Assembly: GCA_020746105.1 (NCBI GenBank)
Contig: CM036618.1
Location: 92,808,122-92,872,121, forward strand
DNA length: 64,000 bases
Direction of reading: 5' to 3'
From: Trogon surrucura
Taxonomy: Eukaryota > Chordata > Aves > Trogoniformes > Trogonidae
The position numbers and the translations under genes were made by a program. The notes under the pieces are model-generated. The model saw nothing but the letters and a program-made list of their open reading frames with translations, searched no databases and had not been told where the DNA came from. This document shows positions 56,651-64,000 of the stretch, piece after piece; position 1 is the stretch's first letter, and every line of letters starts with the position of its first letter.

Positions 56651-59600
56651 AGCTGCGCCTTCCTTATCATTAGTTCCATTATGAGGTAACTTCTGCTACA
56701 TTATTTTAATGGCCATCTTTGTCTTGTCCTTGCTTGTCCTATTACTGGCTCTCATTCAGCAAGAATAAAAACAAAAACTTCCCAAGCACCATTGAATATG
56801 GTATTTTCTTGACTTTTCCGGCAAGGCTGATTTATTCACCCCTAATTAAGTTTCAACAACCAGGCAGTTTCAATCTCCTCTTTGTGCTTCTGCCAGTTCA
56901 GACGGTAACTCTGGCATCTCAGGAAACCCAGGCCTTAGGGTTTTTTTCATCACCTAGAAGGATGCTGAAAAGACCATAAAAAACAACAGCTTGCTGTACT
57001 AGGTGTGTTTCACCCTGAATAACCATTAAGACCCACATCTTCAAAGGTAGATCAAGTACTTCAGAGGATCTGATTGCAACTATTTAAATTGCATCCTGCT
57101 GACATAATAAATAATGCTTACCCGATTTATAATGCAAAAAGCTCTCCACTGCCACACCTCACCGTACATGTTTCCTCTTGTCGATACTTTCAACTTACCC
57201 TTGCTGTGACACCAAAATCCCCTAGGTAAAGGCCTGCTGTTGCTGTTCATTATATAAATTTACAGTGCTGTATACATGAGTGATTACAGTAGATTGTATA
57301 TCTGTGGGAATTACTTCTCTTCGAAATGCAATGACTCCCCCAACACAGTATGACTCTCACAAGAGGAAACATTAGGCCAAGTATAATCATGCCGGGCTGG
57401 TGCCTGGAAGAAAATTTGTGTGTAATCCATCATGTCCACATGGAGCAGGATGGAGTCTAGTTTTTAAAGCCTTTTTAATTTCCTTACCTCCCAGTAAGTC
57501 TTCAGTGTCCTGTGGGACCAACTAAGATCTGATCATACGTTCCTGGGAGGTAGAGCTTTTAATCCTGCGATTTGGACATCACAGACACTTCCCTGATCCC
57601 ACCAATCTCAAAAGTAACTAGAGAAATGGTTGCAAAGAATCCAGCCCCCTTCTGACTGAAATATTCATGTGCTGCTTGTCTGTGTAGCCACGCTCTGCAG
57701 GAAAGCTGAAGGCCAAGTCTCTCTAAGCATTGCTTTGGAGCTTGGAGCAGCGTTTCAGACACTTGCAGAAATGCATAAAGTAGTTGTGGAGGAAGGCAGA
57801 TAGAGTGAACATGAGGGAGATTACAGACTTACCGAAACTGCTCTGCTAGGGAAAGGCTTGAAAACCTGAACGCTGACCCCTACTTCATTAGGGCAGGCTC
57901 ACCCAAACAATGACACTGGTTTTCTTCTTACTGGCATCTGGCCTCCCTGTAAATGGACACACCCTCTTGCTTCTTCACGTGGATCCATTGCTGGTCCTCC
58001 AAAGTCAGGACACTACTTTGTCTTGTCCAGTATTCATAACCATAGGTATGGTTGGATATGGAAACTGCTGCAGCTACAAGAAGACATTGCTATCTAATAT
58101 CGAATATTACACTACCTGGCAAACTGGAAGGCTAGTTCAAGTATCTCAAATCCCTTGCTCTCTGCGTTGCTTCCCATTTCTCAAACATGTGGGAGTTCCT
58201 ACACCATCAGCTTGCCTCTGTTTAGGAGGACATATTTTTGGGGAAACAGGACCACTGAGGTCAGTGGAAAGTCACCCATCAGTCCTAATAGGCTCTGCAG
58301 TGGGTCCCAGAGGGGCATTGTACAACTCAGTGATGTTACCCAGACCCTTCATTTGCATTTTGTCTTGCCCTCTGTTTCCTGTTATCTGTTTTCCCTCCCA
58401 ACCATGGAGACAGATTTATCCCAGCAATTTACAAAACATCTTCTGCTTCTCCTTTGTGAAATAGCTTGTATTATTTCTTCATCCCCTCACTTCCTTAGCA
58501 CAGAAACCACCTTTGCTTTTCCTTCAGCATGTTTCTCCCCAAGCCACCCAAGTTTCAAACCATCGTTTTCAAACAACCAGATCCATAAGCAAGTCACAGT
58601 GTTGTTTTTTTTCCACAATAAACTCCAAAGGGCAGAAGTTGGTTAGCAGGGCAGGATCAGCATCACTTCCCTGTTGATCTGGGGTTTGTGCCACCATGTA
58701 TCATATTCGACCAGTCCTGTGTGTGGCATCACACCCTCCAGCATCTCACAGAGCTGGAGAATGGAGTTGAACTCCGGCAGCAAACTTTTATCTCAGCTTT
58801 CAAATCTTCTTTTTCACTGTGTGCAACTTGGAGCAGAATGGATCCTAATGGACTGTTAGGCCAATTTGGGCTTGCTAACTGCCTTTGTAAGGATAAGAAA
58901 TGAGCTGGGACAGAGAGGAGCAAAATGCTTCAGAATATGCTAGCAGTTCTGTGGAAGAGCCAAAACGGATATTGCTGTCACTCAAATATTCCTCCTGTCA
59001 TTTACTTTATCATCCCTGTCCAAGTAGGCTATGTTTGCAGCGAGTGTGCAAGCGTGCCACCCTGCTGACCTTGGTGGAGATATGCTAGCAGGCACCGAGT
59101 GGGACTGGGGGGCTCCAGTTTCCATGGGGCATGCATCCCATGCAGCGGTTGGGAGTCTGGGCTGATGCTGTTGACTTCTTTCAGTGGAGACATTTCACAG
59201 AGCCAGCAGGAGATACTGGAAAACTGCGAGACCTCTGTGGAAGACACACAGCAGTGCCCTGTGGGCAAGTGGTACGGTAGAGACCATATCCACAGCACGC
59301 TCTGCACCATGCCTCGTCTCTGCAGTCAGCAGGAATGAAGCTTTTGTTCCTTGTGCCTATATGAAAAAACCTATGTAAATAGAGCACAGGGGAGGGTGCT
59401 GGGATATAAATGCAGACTTTTGGCTCCACAAACACAAGACTGTGCCCACCAAGTGAGAATTTCATGGTAGTGCTAGTCAGCCAAAGGGACCTCATTGTGT
59501 TAGGACCCCCCATCCCACAGCACATGATTACCCAAGGGAGCAAGCAGTGGCTGCAGCCAAAATCTGGAGAAAAGTGTAGTGTGCATGGAGGGAAAGAGAG

Positions 59601-61800
59601 GATGAGAAAACTGTAGGAGGAGACTTGTGAAGCAGGCTCAATAGCTATATTACCCAGGGTCTAGCTGGAGCCACCGCAGGGAGAAGGAGGAGAAAGGGAA
59701 TACAGTGTTATGTCCTGAGAAGCATGTCTCATTGCTGCTAATCTCTTCTGGTTTGATTCTCTGGCATTGCAGTCAGGGAATGTGATTTTCCTTTGCAAAG
59801 GGTCACAATGTGCCTAGTGATGAGGCAGAGATTTTGTGCTGCTCTGAATTTTTCTCCCTTTTTCCACCATGACTATTTCAGCATTTGATCACCATGCCAT
59901 AGTCAGGGTAAGTGGGACCATCCACATCCAGAAATGTGTTACCTCCTGGCAGCAGTCTGAAGGGCTTCTCTGCTCAGATAAATGAGGCAGATGGGGGCAG
60001 AATAATGCTCATGGTTCCAGGTCTCAGCCTGGCTGGCCGTAAGTTGCATGACTTCAACAAGAGCAGAAGACAAGAATCCTCATTTGCCAGCATTACCCAT
60101 TCCAATTGTTCTGAGGATTAAGAAAAAAAAATAATCCTGTAGCTTCATCTTTGTCCTACTCTAATGGCTTGATCTTGCACGTTTGGAAATACTTTCCCCT
60201 CTTGGACCTGATTTAGCATGCTGGACTTCCGCAAGAGCCAACACAGTGAGGGGAGAAACAGGTAAGCGCAAAGGAATGGAAAGATGTTTCCTCTCCTAGC
60301 TGGATTCTAATTCTCCCTTGGCCTGGACATCCTTGGTAGAATCAAGGTTTTGGAGGTCTCCTCTGGAAATCCAGAAGAAGAGATGCAGGATTGCTTTACC
60401 GATCCACATCCAAATAACTTACTGAGTGTTAAAAACATATTGGAAAATATTATTCCGAGTCATCTTGATGCATTCAATAGCTCCAGAATATATTTGTAGC
60501 ATTCTGAGTTCATGGAAACAACGTTGTTTCCTTAAGCTTTTGGGTGTGCTGGATATTGTGGGTCCATGTTTTGCAGACAGCAAGCACAGATCCTGCTACA
60601 TGTGCCCTTGATCTCCATGGTGTGCCAGTCACCAACAGCTGCAGTCAGGAAGGTGAAGAGACACCTCTTATCATTTTTTCTAGTCTGCTGTTGCCTTACA
60701 GGTGTCTAGCAGAAACTTGGGGCAGAATCCAGGTGCCTGTCTTGTTCTTCCAAGAAAACTTCTCTTCAACAGGTGCTTTCTCATCTCCATTATTAGAGAG
60801 ACATTTGAAGAATTGCACACTTTGCTGGAAGAGTTGAAAATCAGTAACTTGTACTCCTATTGCTCTTGCCATCTTTCAGGAAGGGAGGTTGTCTGTGGAC
60901 AGCATCATGCTGAAGACCCTGAATTGTGTCTTGGGTTCAGTATTTTTCTCCTCTTGCCACCTCTGTCTTCTTCACAATAATTATTTAATGTTAAGACACA
61001 TTCCCAGTGATGGAGTAAAGGATGAGGTTCCAGGGCTTCCCTCCCTCCCGGCCCAGTAACCTATGAGACAGCCTAGCCCAAGGCTAGGCAGCTGGGCTCC
61101 CCCCCAGCCATTGGGAGACATGAGGCTGAACCTTCCCATGCCAAGCAGACAACCAAATGCAGGTCTCTCCCTTGCACACATCACTGACATAAACATTAGA
61201 TTATAACACGGACAGCCTCCCCTCCCAGCTGTTCTTTTGAATGAACGCTTTGCGGCATTTGTGTTTTGTGCCAGAGTGAATGACAAGTGCTGGGACCATC
61301 TCCCGGGCTGGGACACTCACAGCCTTTCCTTGGGCGGTGAGTGAATGCATAAGCAGGGCAAAGACTTGCCGGCTCACCATCCTTCTCTCTGAAATCAGGT
61401 ACACAGGGCAGTGCCACTTCTGCACCTCGCTACCTCTTGCTCTGAGTGAATCAGTGGCTGGATGCTTTCTCAGTGACCTTTCAAAGACGGTCACTTTCCC
61501 ACTGTCTGAGCAAACATCAGAAGCCCATTTCCCCTCAAAGAGGGAAAAATTAATCAGCTATGGATCCGAAGGAGAAGCTGCCCATCTAATCCCAATTACC
61601 CTTCCTACTCTGTGCATCTTTTCTGCACAGCTCTACACTGTTGCTGAGCATAAGAGGTTTCCTGTGCACGCAGGGTGGCTGGGGTGAGCTCATTGCCCAC
61701 TTCCCTTCCTTGGCCAAGGGTGGCCTATTGCTTCTAGCTGCTTGCAGTACTGTAGCTGATAGGATGCCTTCAGCACATTTTTTCCTTGCAAGTCTGTAGC
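56651..61800. other. unique non-coding sequence
   Basis: 5.1 kb without a recognised gene. 57060-57330 is AT-rich and might include conserved non-coding DNA. Open frames reach 184 codons (57910-58464), overlapping another 163-codon frame in a different phase, and neither resembles a known protein. Confidence 0.5.
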
Positions 61801-61826
61801 TCCCTTGCTTGGAGGCAAGCAAGGGA
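61801..61826. repeat. perfect 11-bp inverted repeat with 4-nt loop
   Basis: TCCCTTGCTTG (61801-61811), loop GAGG, CAAGCAAGGGA (61816-61826): all 11 pairs match. Flanks do not extend the stem, so it is far shorter than a microRNA precursor, and no T-run follows as in a Pol III terminator. Confidence 0.95.
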
Positions 61827-62639
61827 AGTCTCACAGTGGTAGTGCGAATGTTTGAAAAACATTCATAGAAAAGAGAGGGAAAAGCAAGTCGGTATTAATA
61901 AATTACAGAAAGAACATCTGCACTAAATTATTGCAAACTCAAGTGAGAGTGGAAAGCTAAATAAATTAAGGGGAAATCATATTAAGGAAGAAGATGAGTA
62001 ATAGAAAAAATGTCCTTCAAAGTGCCACCAGTTAGCTTTTTTGTACAGCACTATATACAAACAAACCTAATGGAGATAATAACGGGTCAGAAAGCTTGAT
62101 GCAGCTGTCTCACAGCTGTCTGCCCTATTTATCCTGTTCCCTTATGTCTTGACATTGTATCACAGCCTGGCTATTGCACTGCACAGGACCTTGAGATTTG
62201 CTGTGCCTAATCAAGGTGGCCAGGGGATGGACCAGCTGAAGGCAGAGATCCTGTGCTGGCAAGGATGATGAGGCAGGTACCTGCACACAGGAAGGGATTA
62301 GGAATGGTCTTGGAAAAAATGTGGCAGGCAGGATGTTTGTTTGGCCAAGAAGATCGGCAAATCCTGGTCTGTAAAAAAACACTTTTGTTTGATTGTTTGT
62401 TCGTCTAGTTCTATTGCCACATCTGCTCCCAGTTGGATGTGATGGGGCACAGAGGTGGAGCAGGTGAACTTCAAGGATCCTTCCTAGGCACGTGACTCTG
62501 ATGCCTCACATATTCAGGGCTCTGCCTGCAGAAAAACGCTCAAGTTTATACAGGTACAAATGGGAGAAGGATGTGATGGAGTGTTTCTCTCTGTCCTAAA
62601 GCAAGATCAGCTGTATCATTCCTGATAAAGGTATCTGTT
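61827..62639. other. unique non-coding sequence
   Basis: No gene or repeat recognised. Confidence 0.55.
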
Positions 62640-64000
62640 TATTGTTCATAAGACCTTCTGAGGTGGTGATTCTGCATCTTCCTCAAGCAACCTATTAATA
62701 TACTTTCTACTGGAAAACATTTCTGAATGCCTAAGTTGCTTTTCTTGTACAAGTGGAAACACAGATTTGCTAGGTCTGTGGACAATTAAAAATTAGATCT
62801 CCTTTTACTTTGCAACAGCCACGTACACATTGAAAAATGTAGTTTCTCCTTCAGTCTTTTCTCCTTTAAACAACACTGATTCTTTTAGTCTGTTTTCATA
62901 GACTGAGTTTTCTACATTTCTGGCAGTCCTTGCTCTTCATTTTGTGGAAGTGCGTGCCTTAAGCTTAAGGAATAGTATTTCAGTGAAGACCTTCCCATTA
63001 CTAGGTAGAGTGCAATATCACTTTTCATGGTGTGTTGGCTTGAATTCATGTTTGCACAGTTCCATGTGATAACTTGCTTTTTCCACACCAGCCTGTCATC
63101 GCTGTTTCAAGTTCAGCTTGCCCACAAATCCCTTTCCTAGAGACTGTTTCCTAACCAAAATGTCTTTCTGCATTTTTAGCATCGTAAAATTTACTACATG
63201 TGCAATCTCCAGAGTCTACCTAAATTTAATCTTTTGATCTTGCTTTGTCATCCCATCTACCTTTTTCAGACTATGTCATCAACTTGTTAAGATCATTCTG
63301 GAACCAGATGTTTTGCTAAGATGTGTGGTAACAAAACAGCTTTTCCTCTGTCTGTAAAGTCTGGATTTCCTAAGTACTCCAAAGGTTGCTCTTTCCCTAC
63401 TCTACCTTTAAATCTTACCTCTTTTTCTTCGGCATAAACTGTGCTAATTGCATCCCCGTGTTAGAACATTTTAGTTACAAAAAAAGGACATTAAACACTT
63501 TGATCTGCTGATTGTAATCTCCACATTGTCAGAGTAGTGAGCTGACATTTTCCTCTATCTTCCTTTTAGTGAATGATTGAATTCTGTTACCTTTGGTGTC
63601 TCTTGTTAATTTAATTTTAATTTTCCTGTCTTTGTTTTACACAGCTCTGTTCATACTCATCCTTAGAGATCTGGTTTTATTTCTAGTTCTTGTGGTTCCT
63701 TTTTTCTTTGAGGTCAATGAAGAGAAGTCATCGCCTTTTCCATTTCTGGTCTTTCTTCTGCAGCTGTACTCCTGCCTTTAGCATTGTTTCTTTTGTGGAA
63801 TTACTAACTCTTTAAGTCCTGTTTTTCTAGGCAGCTTCCCACAAAATATCATGGGTCAGTTTCCCAAGTTTATTGAAACCTACTTGTCTGAAACCCACTG
63901 GGTTGGTTTTTCTTTTCTTCTCCTGACTTGTCTCTTGAAGAACCATGAAATCTACCTTTTCATGATAACTCCCATCCACACTGCCCTTTACCTTCCCTTT
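62640..64000 (-). mobile_element. ancient CR1-type LINE, antisense, reaching the window edge
   Basis: On the plus strand, TTTTAGTCTGTTTTCATAGA and CTGAGTTTTCTACATTTCTG (62885-62923) resemble the antisense of an old CR1 C-terminal ORF2 region ('tttttaatctgtcctcatagg...aggttttctaaacc'). CATCAACTTGTTAAGATCAT followed by TCTGGAA (63278-63304) matches the antisense block 'caatttgtcaaggtcattctgaa'. CCATGAAATCTACCTTTTCA and TGATAACTCCCATCC (63943-63977) resemble a block further 5' in the same element. The segment between 63340 and 63840 cannot be aligned. Decay is extreme and the limits are approximate. Confidence 0.45.

Noticed and set aside
57910-58464. 184-codon frame beginning with a hydrophobic, signal-peptide-like stretch
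   Set aside because: The hydrophobic start comes from T/C-rich DNA, a second long frame overlaps in another phase, and there is no recognised domain.

Overview
This 64-kb window looks like nuclear DNA from a bird, from an intergenic stretch or the inside of a very large intron. The main evidence is a set of CR1 non-LTR retrotransposon fragments ending in the avian-type ATTCTATG / ATTCTGTG octamer tail, low overall repeat density, and no Alu, L1 or prokaryote-like gene packing. A few fragments look like older amniote-wide repeats (MIR-like and palindromic families). Species and chromosome cannot be named from the sequence alone.

I find no convincing host protein-coding gene, tRNA, rRNA or CRISPR array. 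The only recognisable coding sequence is decayed CR1 ORF2 (reverse transcriptase polyprotein). The longest non-CR1 reading frames (179-212 codons) match no family I know, and a few of that length are expected by chance in 64 kb of both strands.

Layout. 1-8.3 kb: unique sequence with three simple-sequence arrays (poly-pyrimidine at 2.3 kb, CTCCT at 3.9 kb, a three-phase C-rich array at 8.1 kb), a 43-bp tandem duplication at 5.5 kb and old MIR-like or palindromic fragments. 8.3-13 kb: unique, with a CpG-retaining candidate regulatory block at 11.65-12.1 kb. 13-18.8 kb: cluster of four younger CR1 copies, one with an in-frame internal deletion. 18.8-24.5 kb: unique. 24.5-28.9 kb: strongly diverged CR1-type LINE fragments, mostly antisense, in which endonuclease-, RT- and 3'-end-like pieces can still be seen. 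28.9-62.6 kb: mostly unique non-coding sequence with one short CR1 tail (35.9 kb), amniote repeat fragments (31.2, 43.8, 50.3 kb), a 68-bp GC-rich tandem duplication (50.7 kb), an E-box plus C/EBP palindrome pair (56.6 kb) and a perfect short hairpin (61.8 kb). 62.6-64 kb: another old antisense LINE running off the right edge.

No multi-gene system is present. The points most worth a second look are the candidate regulatory blocks, the in-frame-deleted CR1, the G-quadruplex-capable C-rich array and the fossil repeats. All repeat names rest on remembered consensus patterns, not on a database search.
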